NCBI RefSeq assembly: GCF_038561965.1
Contig: NZ_CP139348.1
Coordinates: 2,480,001 to 2,544,000 of the forward strand
DNA: 64,000 nucleotides
Source of the DNA: Stutzerimonas stutzeri
GTDB taxonomy: Bacteria > Pseudomonadota > Gammaproteobacteria > Pseudomonadales > Pseudomonadaceae
Direction of reading: 5' to 3'
Under the pieces are notes generated by a model. That model was given only the letters and a program-made list of their open reading frames with translations. It ran no database searches and was not told the origin of the DNA. This document shows positions 1 through 9,159 of the stretch, piece after piece. Both the position numbers and the translations under genes were made by a program. How positions within the stretch are numbered: the stretch's first letter is position 1; every line of letters starts with the position of its first letter.

Positions 1-732
1 ATAGGCAATGCCGGCCTTGAGCAGCGATAGCTTGCCGTAGAACTCCATCCGTTCTGGGTCGCAGGCTTCCACCGGAATTCCCAGCAGACGCCGCTGCGCC
101 ATGTCGATGTTGCCCTGGTAGGCGAGGTTATGAATGGTGAAGACGCTCGGCGTGTTCAAACCGCGCCAGCGCATGTAGGCGGGCACCAACCCGGCCGGCC
201 AGTCGTGGGCGTGAACCAGCTCCGGGGCCCAGCGGATGCAGGCCGTGCCCGCAGCGATCTCCGCAGCAGCGAGGCCGAGGCGAGCGAAGCGCACCGGGTT
301 GTCCGGCCAGTCGTTACCGTGGCCGTCGCCGTACGGCGAGCCTTCGCGCTCATACAGCTCGGGGCAGATCAGCACGTAGATGATCAGCCCGTCAGGCATG
401 TCCATCCGGCCGATGCGGCAAGCGGGTATTTCGGCATAGCCGCTTAGCGAGCCAACTGTGCGGATGGCGTGGCCGCTGTTGATCACCTGTGAATAGCCAG
501 GAATCAACACGCGTACGTCATGTCGAGCGCCCAGCGCACGGGGCAGCGCAGCCGAGACATCGGCGAGCCCGCCGGTCTTGACCAGGTCGGTCAGCTCCGA
601 GGTAACGAAAAGGATTTTGCGTTTGTCATCGTGGCTACTGCGAATCTGCAGGGCAGGGCGAGCAACCAGGGGCATAGCGGGTTGGGCCTTCGGTGTTCCG
701 GCAGGCCGAGCGTTCACAGCGGCAATACTCAT
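1..732 (-). CDS. glgA: Glycogen synthase, N-terminal part (runs off left edge)
   Basis: ADP-glucose-dependent glycogen synthase, a cytoplasmic GT5 glycosyltransferase that extends alpha-1,4-glucan chains. Only the first 244 codons are present and the frame is open to base 1. After a roughly 40-residue extension the family's N-terminal signature appears: ILFVTSELTDLVKTGGLADV with the KTGG ADP-glucose-binding loop, then ALPRAL, and further on VHAHDWPAGL and FTIHNLAYQG. The ATG at 730-732 is preceded by GGGGAG at a good distance. The extension before ILFVTSE is longer than in Escherichia coli GlgA, as is common in pseudomonads. The next gene is divergent. Identity is safe; the rest of the protein and its operon lie outside the window. 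Confidence 0.95.
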   Translation of the reverse strand, partial: MSIAAVNARPAGTPKAQPAMPLVARPALQIRSSHDDKRKILFVTSELTDLVKTGGLADVSAALPRALGARHDVRVLIPGYSQVINSGHAIRTVGSLSGYAEIPACRIGRMDMPDGLIIYVLICPELYEREGSPYGDGHGNDWPDNPVRFARLGLAAAEIAAGTACIRWAPELVHAHDWPAGLVPAYMRWRGLNTPSVFTIHNLAYQGNIDMAQRRLLGIPVEACDPERMEFYGKLSLLKAGIAY

Positions 733-1026
733 CACGATCTCCCCAAAGCCTCGGCGTTCCAGATGCCGGTGCCAGCTACGAGCATATTTCTCCTATGCAA
801 CGATCTGATGACCGCCACATACCATGAACACGACCAGGCTGAATCAATTCGGAGCTGCCGCGAGGGCAGGCAGAGCTGCGTTGGCCCTGCCAAAATCCAG
901 ACCCGGTGTCGCTGTAGAAGTTCTCAAAATCCGATCAACAGCCGCTGCCGGAACTCGCAGCCGGCCGATCTGCTCCGAATACAGAGTCGTGAAGGCAATG
1001 ACCCTGAAACTGCTGGAGCAAAAAAC

Positions 1027-1533
1027 ATGCAAGAGATCGAACAAGTCGTAGCTTTTTTGCAGCGCGAGGAATTGAAGCTGACTACGGCCGAGTCCTGCAC
1101 CTGCGGCCTGATGGCGTCGCTGATGGGCGATATACCGGGCTGCGGCCAGGTTCTGGACAGCGGCTTCGTGGTTTATTCGCCCAAGGCAAAGAACCGCCTG
1201 CTCAGCGTTGATTTCGAAACCATCGAGAACTTCGGTCTCACCAGCGAAGAGGTGGCGTGCGAGATGGCGATCGGTGCGCTGAACGCCAGCGTCGCTACCC
1301 TGGCCGTGGCCAATACAGGCGTCGCCGATGATGACGAGGAAGACGAAGGCGGCACGCAGTGCTACGCCTATGCACTGATGCGGGGCGATCGGCAGGTGGT
1401 CGTGAGCGAAACGGTGCAGTTCGAGGGTGACCGCGTGGATATCCGCAAGCAGGCTGCACGGCACGGGCTGACTCAGTTGCCGGAACGGTACGCGCAGTTG
1501 CTGAAGAAACTCGAGGCAGCAGAGGCGCGTTAG
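1027..1533 (+). CDS. CinA C-terminal-domain protein (PncC-like amidohydrolase)
   Basis: A 168-residue stand-alone CinA C-terminal domain. The family includes nicotinamide-nucleotide amidohydrolases (PncC) that deamidate NMN in NAD recycling. The start of the fold is clear: QREELKLTTAESCTCGLMAS with the conserved TAES-C-GG/GL pattern, then the GSGFVVYS-like strand, the 'SEEVACEMAIGAL' helix and the 'VANTGVA' loop. The loop that normally reads GIAGP-GGTP is replaced by an acidic run (DDDEEDEGGT), so this belongs to a divergent branch and amidase activity is uncertain. The ATG at 1027 has GGAG about nine bases upstream; the frame is open further upstream, but that part looks non-coding. It converges on the mechanosensitive-channel gene. 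Confidence 0.8.
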   Translation: MQEIEQVVAFLQREELKLTTAESCTCGLMASLMGDIPGCGQVLDSGFVVYSPKAKNRLLSVDFETIENFGLTSEEVACEMAIGALNASVATLAVANTGVADDDEEDEGGTQCYAYALMRGDRQVVVSETVQFEGDRVDIRKQAARHGLTQLPERYAQLLKKLEAAEAR

Positions 1534-1545
1534 TCACGCGAGGGG

Positions 1546-2673
1546 TCACACCGGCGGTTGACGCTCCGGTTCCACATGCTCGGGCTGTGAGGTATCGACG
1601 CGCTGCTTGTGCCCAACACTCAGATCCGCCCGAACCTGCGGCAGCGAATGCGGATACTGGCGCTGGATGAAGCCCAGCAGGTTTTCGCGGATATGGCAGC
1701 GCAGGTCCCAGTTGCGCGAAGAGTCCGGCGAACTGACCAGAGCGCGTAACTGGATGGACTTTTCGCTGGTATCCGTCACTTGCAGCACGCAAACCCTGCC
1801 GTCCCAAAGCTCCGGGACTTCCTTGCATAGCCGCCGCAACTCCTCACGCAGCGGCTCCAGCGGTAGCGAGTAATCGGCCCAGAGGAAAACCGTGCCGATC
1901 AGGCTGGAGCCGCGGCGGGTCCAGTTCTGGAACGGCTTCTCGATGAAGTACTGCAGCGGCACCACCAGGCGGCGGTCGTCCCAGATACGCACGACGACAT
2001 AGGTACCGGTAATTTCCTCGATGCGCCCCCACTCGTTCTCGATGATGACCACATCGTCCAGGCGGATCGGCTGAGTCATGGCGATCTGCATGCCGGCAAT
2101 CAGGTTGGCCAGCACCGGCCTTGCAGCGAAACCCACGGCAAGACCGGCAAGCCCTGCCGAGGCCAGCAAGCTGGCGCCGAACTGGCGAGCGCCAGGAAAC
2201 GTCATCAGCATGGCCGCTGCGCCAACCAACAACACGAAGAAGGCCAGGGTGCGCAGCAATACCCGCGACTGGGTCTGGATTTGCCTGGCGCGCAGGTTGT
2301 CGACCACATCCACCGGGTTGCGCAACAGGATGAACTGCTGCAGACCGCGAAGCAGACGCATCACCAGCCAGGTGAGATTGGCGATGATCAGCAGCGTGGT
2401 TACATGGCGCGCCCCATCGATCAGCAACAGCTCATCGGAGGCAGACGTCCATACGCCCTGAAGCCCTATCAGCGGCAGCAGCACCCGGATGGGCTTTTCC
2501 AGCTGCTCTGACAGCTCACGGGTAAACAGGAAGACGCGGGCCAGGCGCAGCATCAGTGCGGTCAGCAGACGACCGAACAGGCTCAGAAACAACACCACGA
2601 ACAGTGCAGCAGCCAGCGTACGCAGCGCCGGCTGACTGATGTACTGATCCCATTGCAGGAGAAACGCAGGCAA
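1546..2673 (-). CDS. MscS-family mechanosensitive ion channel
   Basis: A 375-residue small-conductance mechanosensitive channel of the inner membrane, which opens under membrane tension to release solutes on hypo-osmotic shock. Hydrophobic segments lie near residues 17-40, 60-75, 90-113 and 138-158. They are followed by the pore-lining helix at about 165-195, rich in Gly and Ala (GASLLASAGLAGLAVGFAAR), which is the MscS TM3 signature. The beta domain follows (QPIRLDDVV, then GRIEEITGTYVVVRIWD, then VPLQYFIEKPFQNWTR). The length is above E. coli MscS (286) because of extra N-terminal membrane helices. It is convergent with the CinA-like gene. The particular paralogue cannot be assigned. Confidence 0.92.
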   Translation of the reverse strand: MPAFLLQWDQYISQPALRTLAAALFVVLFLSLFGRLLTALMLRLARVFLFTRELSEQLEKPIRVLLPLIGLQGVWTSASDELLLIDGARHVTTLLIIANLTWLVMRLLRGLQQFILLRNPVDVVDNLRARQIQTQSRVLLRTLAFFVLLVGAAAMLMTFPGARQFGASLLASAGLAGLAVGFAARPVLANLIAGMQIAMTQPIRLDDVVIIENEWGRIEEITGTYVVVRIWDDRRLVVPLQYFIEKPFQNWTRRGSSLIGTVFLWADYSLPLEPLREELRRLCKEVPELWDGRVCVLQVTDTSEKSIQLRALVSSPDSSRNWDLRCHIRENLLGFIQRQYPHSLPQVRADLSVGHKQRVDTSQPEHVEPERQPPV

Positions 2674-2853
2674 TTCGATAAGGAAGCTCCGGTAAACCGT
2701 TCGTCAGGGCCAGTGACCGGCCGCATGCGGCAAAAGTTCAGGTGCCTGGCATGCCGGACGGGTGGGCGGAACTCTTGTGCGCGGGGTCTTTCACAAAATC
2801 AAGCGGGCCAAAAATGACGCCCGGTTTTTCCAGACCTCATAGGAGAGAACCCC

Positions 2854-3384
2854 ATGCAAAGTGCACAGACTGGCAACGACGTCCGTATCGAACGCCTTAT
2901 CGAGTGGCTGCGCGACGCGCACGCCATGGAAGCGCAGGCTGAAACCATGCTGAACAAGCAGGCCAGCCGCATCGACCATTATCCGCAGCTCAAGGCTCGC
3001 ATCGAGCAGCACATTACCGAGACTCAGAACCAGGCCAAGCTGATCGAGGGCTGCCTGCAGCGCTACGACAAGTCCTACTCCGGTCTGAAGGATATGGGCG
3101 GCAAGATGATGGCGATGGGACAAGCCATGGGCGGCATGATGGTCAACGACGAGGTCGTCAAAGGCGCTCAGATGGGCTACGTCTTCGAGAACCTGGAGAT
3201 CGCTTCGTACACGATCCTCATCGCCGCGGCAGAAGCGGTAGGCGACATGCAGACCAAGGAAGTCTGTGAGCGCATTCTGGTGGAAGAGGTGGCAATGGCG
3301 GACTGGCTACGTGATCACCTGCCCGAGCTGACCCAGGCCTATCTGACCCGGGCAGCCGAGCCCAACGTCGAAGCCAAGCGCTAA
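2854..3384 (+). CDS. DUF892 ferritin-like protein (YciF/YciE type)
   Basis: A 176-residue all-helical protein of the DUF892 ferritin-like family (YciE/YciF), which is linked to stress responses; the biochemical role is not established. Visible features are the opening helix RIERLIEWLRDAHAMEAQAE, a second helix with E and H spaced for a di-iron centre (KARIEQHITETQNQAK), a Met- and Gly-rich middle stretch (GGKMMAMGQAMGGMM), and the paired helices ENLEIASYTILIAAAEAVGD and EEVAMADWLRDHLPEL. The start ATG at 2854 follows AGGAGAGAA. A strong hairpin follows the stop, so it is probably a single-gene transcript. Similar genes in pseudomonads are usually RpoS-dependent; no promoter evidence for that was found here. 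Confidence 0.88.
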   Translation: MQSAQTGNDVRIERLIEWLRDAHAMEAQAETMLNKQASRIDHYPQLKARIEQHITETQNQAKLIEGCLQRYDKSYSGLKDMGGKMMAMGQAMGGMMVNDEVVKGAQMGYVFENLEIASYTILIAAAEAVGDMQTKEVCERILVEEVAMADWLRDHLPELTQAYLTRAAEPNVEAKR

Positions 3385-3397
3385 CTGTTTGCCTGCA

Positions 3398-3424
3398 AAG
3401 CCCGGCCGATGACCGGCCGGGCTT
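3398..3424 (+). terminator. Intrinsic terminator-like hairpin after the DUF892 gene
   Basis: Ten-base perfect stem AAGCCCGGCC / GGCCGGGCTT around a 7-base loop, starting 13 bases after the DUF892 stop. The tail is only weakly T-rich (TTATCTGT). Confidence 0.8.
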
Positions 3425-3487
3425 ATCTGTCCCGTCCAGAGGCCGGCATATGCAGCGAGCTGTGCATGTGAGCGGTGGAAGCTGCCA

Positions 3488-3772
3488 ATGAAACAACGTC
3501 CTTTAGTCAAGACCCTGACCTTTGCCGTGCTGCACTTCGCCACGGCGTTCATCGTCGTCTACGCGCTGACCGGAAGCCTGGTGATAGGCGGAGCCGTCGC
3601 GCTGATCGAACCGCTGTGCAACACGGTGGTGTTCTACCTGCACGAACGCGCCTGGCAGCGTTTTGGGCGCCAGAAGGCGACCGAAAGCCACAGCTACGGG
3701 CACGACGTTTTTCTGAAATACATGACCCGCGGTCGATCAGCCAGCGGGCGTGTCGTCCGCTCGCCACGCTGA
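3488..3772 (+). CDS. DUF2061 small membrane protein
   Basis: A 94-residue protein of the DUF2061 family of predicted inner-membrane proteins with no known function. Two hydrophobic helices are visible, VLHFATAFIVVYALTG at about residues 14-30 and VIGGAVALIEPLCNTVVFYL at about 33-52. The family-typical LIEP-NT--FYLHERAW motif follows, so the protein is recognisable despite its size. The C-terminal part after YMTRGR looks degenerate and low in family similarity. An overlapping frame from 3475 also stays open, but it lacks any such pattern and is a shadow. Confidence 0.8.
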   Translation: MKQRPLVKTLTFAVLHFATAFIVVYALTGSLVIGGAVALIEPLCNTVVFYLHERAWQRFGRQKATESHSYGHDVFLKYMTRGRSASGRVVRSPR

Positions 3773-3782
3773 TCGACCTCGC

Positions 3783-4058
3783 CTACTCCGCTCGGCTGAA
3801 CGTCTCGCCATCTGCGCGCAGCGTACTGCGGGTGGCGAACATTTCGATGCGTAGCTCCTGAGCCAGGCGCACCAGGTTCGCCGCGTCGCGGCACTGGTCG
3901 TACGAGATGCCGAGGACGGTTAGCTCTTCGCTGGGTGGTTCATGGTACAGACGCACACTGAGCGAGCTGTCGGGCTCGGCGCGGCACTCACACTGAAACG
4001 GGCGCAGATAGGTGTGCAGAATGGCTTCGATTTTGAACAAAGGAAGACGTGTGCTCAT
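3783..4058 (-). CDS. DUF1652 protein
   Basis: A 91-residue protein of the DUF1652 family, small proteins of unknown function found mostly in Pseudomonas. The family pattern is visible: an N-terminal IEAILHTYLRPFQCECRAEPDSSLSVRLY segment, then a central 'LTVLGIS' strand and a C-terminal helix with NLVRLAQELRIEM. On the - strand the ATG follows GGGAGGA, an excellent ribosome-binding site. It is convergent with the DUF2061 gene. Confidence 0.82.
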   Translation of the reverse strand: MSTRLPLFKIEAILHTYLRPFQCECRAEPDSSLSVRLYHEPPSEELTVLGISYDQCRDAANLVRLAQELRIEMFATRSTLRADGETFSRAE

Positions 4059-4329
4059 AAATCCTCCCTGAGAGGAGGTGACTTAAGCGCAGTAAAGCAT
4101 TCGCTGCGCGCCTGGATTCCCCGACGTCTTTCAACCGTAGCAGCGCTAGTCGTGTTGTAAATGCGGCGATATGTCCACCTCGCGGATTAAGTCGCGCAGA
4201 GGCTCTACATGGCCATTTGCGGGAACCGCCACTTGTCGGAACCCGCTCAGCGGGCTGATTTGCGCTTGCTGAACTCGTACCGGTACGGGGTGACCAAATT
4301 AAGTACCTAGTTCTTCGCGGAGATCCGAG

Positions 4330-4623
4330 ATGAAGAGATTGATGCTAACCGCAATGCTGAGCGCGCTGATCGCAGCGCCGGCACTCGCGCAGTTCCCCGC
4401 GGGCACCCCGCGCGACGATACCGGCTCCCGACCGAGCCCCATGGGCAACCCGACTCCTCAGGAAGAAGTGGAGACGCGCAAGGATTACAAAGGCCGCACC
4501 GTCACCGAGGACGGCCGCCCCGTTGCGCCACGCATGGGTGAAGAGGACTCCACCGACCCGACCCGTCATTCGGCACCCGGTGGCCCGAATGACACCTCGA
4601 CCGATGCCGGCAAAGTCGAATAG
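4330..4623 (+). CDS. Small secreted hypothetical protein
   Basis: A 97-residue protein with a clear Sec signal peptide: MKRLMLTAMLSALIAAPALA with a signal peptidase I site after ALA. The mature part is hydrophilic and rich in Pro, Gly, Thr and Asp, with no Cys and no recognisable domain, so it is probably a small disordered periplasmic protein. The ATG at 4330 has GGAGA upstream. The stop is 29 bases before ligD on the same strand, so the two could share a transcript. I do not recognise a function. Confidence 0.7.
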   Translation: MKRLMLTAMLSALIAAPALAQFPAGTPRDDTGSRPSPMGNPTPQEEVETRKDYKGRTVTEDGRPVAPRMGEEDSTDPTRHSAPGGPNDTSTDAGKVE

Positions 4624-4652
4624 CACCAGACGTCATCTGCTGGAGACCTGTC

Positions 4653-7211
4653 ATGGCGCTTGACGATTACCAGCGCATGCGTGACTTCGCCGCCACGCCC
4701 GAACCATCGGGCAAGTCCCGCAGCAAGGCGCGCAAAACACAGGCGTTGCAGTACTGCATCCAGAAACACGACGCCACGCGCCTGCACTACGATTTTCGCC
4801 TGGAGCTCGACGGCACCCTGAAGAGCTGGGCCATCCCCAAGGGCCCGAGCCTGGACCCCAGCGTGCGCCGCCTGGCCGTTCATGTGGAAGACCATCCACT
4901 GGAATATGCGACGTTCGAGGGCAGCATCCCTGCCGGGCATTACGGTGCCGGTGACGTGATTGTCTGGGACCGTGGCGTGTGGACGCCCGAGGGCGATCCC
5001 CAAGAGGCATATCGCAAGGGCAAGCTGAAATTCACGCTGGAAGGCGAAAAGCTTGCTGGCAGCTGGAACCTCGTGCGAACCCGCATGGATGGGAAGAAGG
5101 AACAGTGGTTTCTGATCAAGTCCCGCGACGAAGCGGCGCGCGAGGAAGGCGATTACGATGTCGTCAGCGCCGCGCCGGACAGCGTACTCAGCGATCGCAC
5201 CCTGGTTCCGCGCAAGCGTGGTGCAACCAAGGCGCGTGTTGCGGAATCGCCGCCCAAACCTCTCAAGGCGCCGGCGAAAAAGCGTGCCGTGCGCGAGCAA
5301 TCTGCCACGGCCAAGCTGGAAGGGGCCGTCCCGGCCGAGCTGCCGGCCAGTTTCAAGCCGCAGCTGGCCACACTGGTCGACTCGGTGCCTACCGGCGACT
5401 GGCGCTACGAAATCAAGTTTGACGGTTACCGCATGCTGGCCCGCATCGAGTCGGGCAAGGTCGCACTGTTCACCCGCAACGGCCATGACTGGACCGCAAA
5501 GATGCCTCAGCAGGCAGCTGCACTAGCAGGCCTGGGGCTTGAATCCGGCTGGCTGGACGGCGAGGTGGTGGTACCGAACGAGGAGGGCGCCCCGGACTTT
5601 CAGGCGTTGCAGAACGCCTTCGAGGCAGGCCGCAGCGGCAGCATTCTTTACTACCTGTTCGACGCGCCTTACCTGAACGGCATGGACCTGCGCGAAGTTG
5701 CGCTGGAACAACGCCGCGAGGCGCTGCGTGAAGCACTGGAACGCAGCGACAGCGATTTGCTGCGTTTTTCCGAAGACTTTACCGATCAGCCGGACAGCAT
5801 CCTGGAAAGCGCCTGCCAGATGAAACTCGAAGGCTTGATCGGCAAGCGCGCTGGCAGCACCTACACATCCAAGCGCAGCAGCAGCTGGGTGAAGATCAAG
5901 TGCAGCAATCGCCAGGAATTCATCATTGTCGGCTACACCCAGCCCAAAGGCAGCCGTACCGGCTTCGGCGCTTTGCTGCTGGGGCTGCACGACGAAAGCG
6001 GAAAACTCCTGTATGCGGGCAAGGTCGGCACCGGCTTCAATCACGCCACGCTGCAAAGCCTGCACAAGCAGCTTCAGAAGCTGGAAACGGATAAAAGCCC
6101 CCTGGCTAAAGCTGCACCTGCAGCCGACGTACGTGGGGCGCAATGGCTCAAGCCCGATTTGATGTGCGAAGTCGCCTACGCCGAGATGACCCGCCAGGGC
6201 GTGGTTCGCCACTCGGTTTTTCACGGCCTGCGCTCGGACAAGCCAGCCAAAGCGATTACCCATGAGCGGGCCCAACCGGCCAATCGCGCACCCAGGTCGG
6301 CGCGGCAAAAGGCCGATCCCATTGGCAGCGGCCGGATCAAGATTTCCAATCCCGATCGGGTCATCGACCCCAGCAGCGGCATCACCAAGGTCGAACTGGC
6401 GAAGTTTTACGCCCAGGTCGCGCCTTGGGCCTTGCCGCAGCTGCGCCAGCGGCCGCTGGCACTGGTCCGCGCTCCGGAGGGCATCACCGGCGAACTGTTC
6501 TTCCAGAAGCACGCCGACAAACTGTCGATACCGCATATCACCCAGCTGGACCCTGCGCTCGATCCCAAGCACGGCGCACTGCTGGTCATCGATAGCGTCG
6601 AGGCGCTGGTCAGCGCCGCGCAGATGGGCACTATCGAACTGCATAGCTGGAATGCCGTAGCGCCGCAGCTGGAGAATCCAGACCGCTTCGTGCTCGACCT
6701 CGACCCGGACCCGGCGCTGCCGTGGAAAAGCATGATCGAAGCGACCCAGCTGACCCAGACGCTACTGGACGAAATCGGCCTAGCCTCTTTCCTCAAGACC
6801 AGCGGTGGCAAGGGCCTGCATATCATCGTGCCGCTTGATCCGGTGCATGACTGGACCGAGGTGAAAGGCTTCAGCCAGGCAATCGCCAAGTACCTGGCCA
6901 AGCTGTTGCCGTCGCATTTCTCCGCCGTCAGCGGACCGAAGAACCGGGTAGGACGAATATTCATCGACTACCTGCGCAACAGCCGCGGCGCCAGCACGGT
7001 CGCCGCGTACTCGGTGCGTGCGCGGGAAGGCCTGCCGGTTTCTGTGCCCATCCACCGTGAAGAGCTGGCCGATCTGAAAGGTGCCAACCTCTGGACCGTA
7101 CGCAACCTGCTGGAGCGTCTGCAGCAGTTGGGCGATGACGATCCCTGGGCTGCCATCGCGCAAACCAGGCAGCGCATTACAGCGCAGATGCGTGAGCGGC
7201 TGGGCCTTTGA
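4653..7211 (+). CDS. ligD: ATP-dependent DNA ligase LigD (multidomain NHEJ enzyme)
   Basis: An 852-residue bacterial non-homologous end-joining ligase that processes, fills in and seals double-strand breaks together with Ku. Domain order is phosphoesterase, ligase, polymerase, as in Pseudomonas aeruginosa LigD. The phosphoesterase domain (about residues 25-180) starts with KHDATRLHYDFRLE, with H39 and the following D as likely metal ligands. The ligase domain (about 225-530) has the nucleotidyl-lysine motif EIKFDGYR with K255, and LEGLIGKRAGSTY. The primase-polymerase domain (about 555-852) has FVLDLDPDP with D682 and D684, and TSGGKGLHI. The start ATG follows GGAGACC. No ku gene is present in this window. 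NHEJ of this type is usually active in stationary phase. Confidence 0.96.
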   Translation: MALDDYQRMRDFAATPEPSGKSRSKARKTQALQYCIQKHDATRLHYDFRLELDGTLKSWAIPKGPSLDPSVRRLAVHVEDHPLEYATFEGSIPAGHYGAGDVIVWDRGVWTPEGDPQEAYRKGKLKFTLEGEKLAGSWNLVRTRMDGKKEQWFLIKSRDEAAREEGDYDVVSAAPDSVLSDRTLVPRKRGATKARVAESPPKPLKAPAKKRAVREQSATAKLEGAVPAELPASFKPQLATLVDSVPTGDWRYEIKFDGYRMLARIESGKVALFTRNGHDWTAKMPQQAAALAGLGLESGWLDGEVVVPNEEGAPDFQALQNAFEAGRSGSILYYLFDAPYLNGMDLREVALEQRREALREALERSDSDLLRFSEDFTDQPDSILESACQMKLEGLIGKRAGSTYTSKRSSSWVKIKCSNRQEFIIVGYTQPKGSRTGFGALLLGLHDESGKLLYAGKVGTGFNHATLQSLHKQLQKLETDKSPLAKAAPAADVRGAQWLKPDLMCEVAYAEMTRQGVVRHSVFHGLRSDKPAKAITHERAQPANRAPRSARQKADPIGSGRIKISNPDRVIDPSSGITKVELAKFYAQVAPWALPQLRQRPLALVRAPEGITGELFFQKHADKLSIPHITQLDPALDPKHGALLVIDSVEALVSAAQMGTIELHSWNAVAPQLENPDRFVLDLDPDPALPWKSMIEATQLTQTLLDEIGLASFLKTSGGKGLHIIVPLDPVHDWTEVKGFSQAIAKYLAKLLPSHFSAVSGPKNRVGRIFIDYLRNSRGASTVAAYSVRAREGLPVSVPIHREELADLKGANLWTVRNLLERLQQLGDDDPWAAIAQTRQRITAQMRERLGL

Positions 7212-7309
7212 TACCAGGGTTCGCCCAATCAAATTCGGCTTCATGGGTTGGGCCAGCTCCTGGCTTCGGCCCGCACCGTACAACGTCAACCAGTCAGGGG
7301 AGCAAGGTT

Positions 7310-9112
7310 ATGAGTGGCATGACCGTAGGAGATTATTTTGTCGAACGGCTCTACCAGTGGGGCGTTCGGCGTATCTATGGCTACCCCGGTGATGGCATCA
7401 ATGGGGTACTCGGTGCGCTGAACCGGGCGGGCGGCAAGATCCGCTTCATCCAAGCGCGCCATGAGGAAATGGCCGCCTTTATGGCGTCGGCCGATGCCAA
7501 GTTCAGCGGCGGCCTTGGCGTTTGCCTATCGACCTCCGGCCCGGGCGCCTCGCACCTTCTGACGGGGCTGTACGACGCGCGTCTCGATCACATGCCCGTC
7601 CTTGCTATCTGCGGTCAACAGGCGCGCACCGCGCTAGGTGCGCATTACCAGCAGGAAATCGACCTGCCGGCCATGTTCAAGGATGTCGCCGGCGCCTTCG
7701 TTCAGCAGGCCTCGGCGCCGGCGCAGGTGCGTCATCTGGTGGACCGGGCGATACGCACCGCCTTCGCCGAGCGCAAGGTCGCCGCGATCATTTTGCCCAA
7801 CGACTTGCAGGAGGCCGAGTACAGCGAACCACCGCGCGCCCACGGCGCGGTGCTGTCGGGCATCGGTTATACCCGGCCGAAGATACTGCCCTACGACGTA
7901 GATCTGCAGCGCGCTGCCGAGGTGCTCAATAGCGGCAAGAAGGTCGCCATCCTGGTTGGCGCCGGTGCGCTGGGGGCGACAGATGAAGTTATCGCCGTGG
8001 CCGAAAAGCTCGGCGCTGGCGTCGCCAAGGCGCTGCTCGGCAAAGCCGTCGTGCCAGACGACCTGCCTTGGGTCACCGGCTCCATCGGCCTGCTTGGTAC
8101 CGAGCCAAGCTACAAGTTGATGACCCAGTGCGACACCTTCCTGATGATTGGCTCGGGTTTCCCCTATTCGGAGTTCCTGCCGGAGGAGGGGCAGGCGCGC
8201 GGCGTACAGATCGACATCAAGGCCGACATGCTGAGCATCCGCTATCCGATGGAGGTGAACCTGCATGGTGAGGCGGCCGAGACGCTGCGCGCCTTGCTGC
8301 CATTGCTGGAGGAAAAGACCGATCGTAGCTGGCAGCAGCAAGTGGAGAAGTGGCGCGGCAAATGGGAGAAAACACTCGAAGAACGGGCCATGGCCAGCGC
8401 AAGTCCGATCAACCCGCAGCGGGTGACCTGGGAATTGTCGCCGCGTCTGCCCGACGGGGCGATCATCACCAGCGATTCGGGTTCCTGCGCCAACTGGTTC
8501 GCTCGGGACATCAAGATACGTCGCGGCATGATGTGCTCGCTGTCGGGCGGGCTAGCCTCGATGGGGGCCGCCGTGCCCTACGCCATCGCGGCGAAGTTTG
8601 CCCATCCGGACCGCCCGGTGGTGGCGCTGGTCGGTGACGGTGCGATGCAAATGAACAACATGGCCGAGCTGATCACCGTGGCTAAATACTGGAAGGAGTG
8701 GGAAAACCCGCACTGGATCTGCTGCGTGTTCAACAACGAGGACCTCAATCAGGTGACCTGGGAGCAGCGCGTGATGGAGGGCGATCCGAAATTCGAGGCC
8801 TCGCAGAACATCCCGGACGTGCCTTATCACCGTTTCGCCGAGTCGATCGGCCTGAAAGGCATCTTCTGCGACCGCGAGGATCAGGTCGCCGCCGCCTGGG
8901 AAGAAGCGCTGGCGGCCGAACGGCCGGTGTTGCTCGAATTCAAGACGGACCCGAACGTGCCGCCACTGCCGCCGCACATCAAGCTCGAACAGGCCAAGGC
9001 GTACGCCTCGGTGCTGTTGCATGGCGATCCGGACCAGCGCGGGATCATCAAGCAAACAGCCAAGCAGGTGCTTGGCTCGATCCTGCCGGGACACGACAAC
9101 GACAAGAAGTGA
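7310..9112 (+). CDS. Thiamine-diphosphate-dependent oxidase/decarboxylase, PoxB-like
   Basis: A 600-residue enzyme of the acetolactate synthase / pyruvate oxidase superfamily, most like pyruvate:quinone oxidoreductases (PoxB) that turn pyruvate into acetate and CO2. The N-terminal domain has RRIYGYPGDGINGVLGAL and the catalytic glutamate in ARHEEMAAFMA. The C-terminal domain has the ThDP motif GDGAMQMNNMAEL followed by CCVFNNEDLNQVTWEQ. The start at 7310 (MSGMTVGDYF) is preferred because AGGGGAG lies just upstream and the fold begins there; the open frame from 7208 adds 34 unlike residues. The substrate cannot be fixed from sequence. A palindromic terminator follows. Confidence 0.85.
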   Translation: MSGMTVGDYFVERLYQWGVRRIYGYPGDGINGVLGALNRAGGKIRFIQARHEEMAAFMASADAKFSGGLGVCLSTSGPGASHLLTGLYDARLDHMPVLAICGQQARTALGAHYQQEIDLPAMFKDVAGAFVQQASAPAQVRHLVDRAIRTAFAERKVAAIILPNDLQEAEYSEPPRAHGAVLSGIGYTRPKILPYDVDLQRAAEVLNSGKKVAILVGAGALGATDEVIAVAEKLGAGVAKALLGKAVVPDDLPWVTGSIGLLGTEPSYKLMTQCDTFLMIGSGFPYSEFLPEEGQARGVQIDIKADMLSIRYPMEVNLHGEAAETLRALLPLLEEKTDRSWQQQVEKWRGKWEKTLEERAMASASPINPQRVTWELSPRLPDGAIITSDSGSCANWFARDIKIRRGMMCSLSGGLASMGAAVPYAIAAKFAHPDRPVVALVGDGAMQMNNMAELITVAKYWKEWENPHWICCVFNNEDLNQVTWEQRVMEGDPKFEASQNIPDVPYHRFAESIGLKGIFCDREDQVAAAWEEALAAERPVLLEFKTDPNVPPLPPHIKLEQAKAYASVLLHGDPDQRGIIKQTAKQVLGSILPGHDNDKK

Positions 9113-9127
9113 TGCTTGCATGCCCTT

Positions 9128-9147
9128 TACCGCCCGATCGGGCGGTA
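9128..9147. terminator. Bidirectional terminator-like palindrome
   Basis: A 20-base perfect palindrome (half site TACCGCCCGA) in the 47-bp gap between two convergent genes, so it can serve both. Confidence 0.7.
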
Positions 9148-9159
9148 CAGAGGCTCTCA

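Noticed and set aside
844..1464. Long reading frame on the - strand opposite the CinA-like gene
   Set aside because: It is the mirror of a well-supported gene and has no family pattern; high GC produces many such frames.
5523..6644. 373-codon frame antisense to ligD
   Set aside because: Fully inside a convincing gene, with no recognisable motif; treated as a shadow.
4653..7211. A nearby Ku gene completing the end-joining pair
   Set aside because: No Ku-like frame is present in the window; it must be elsewhere if it exists.
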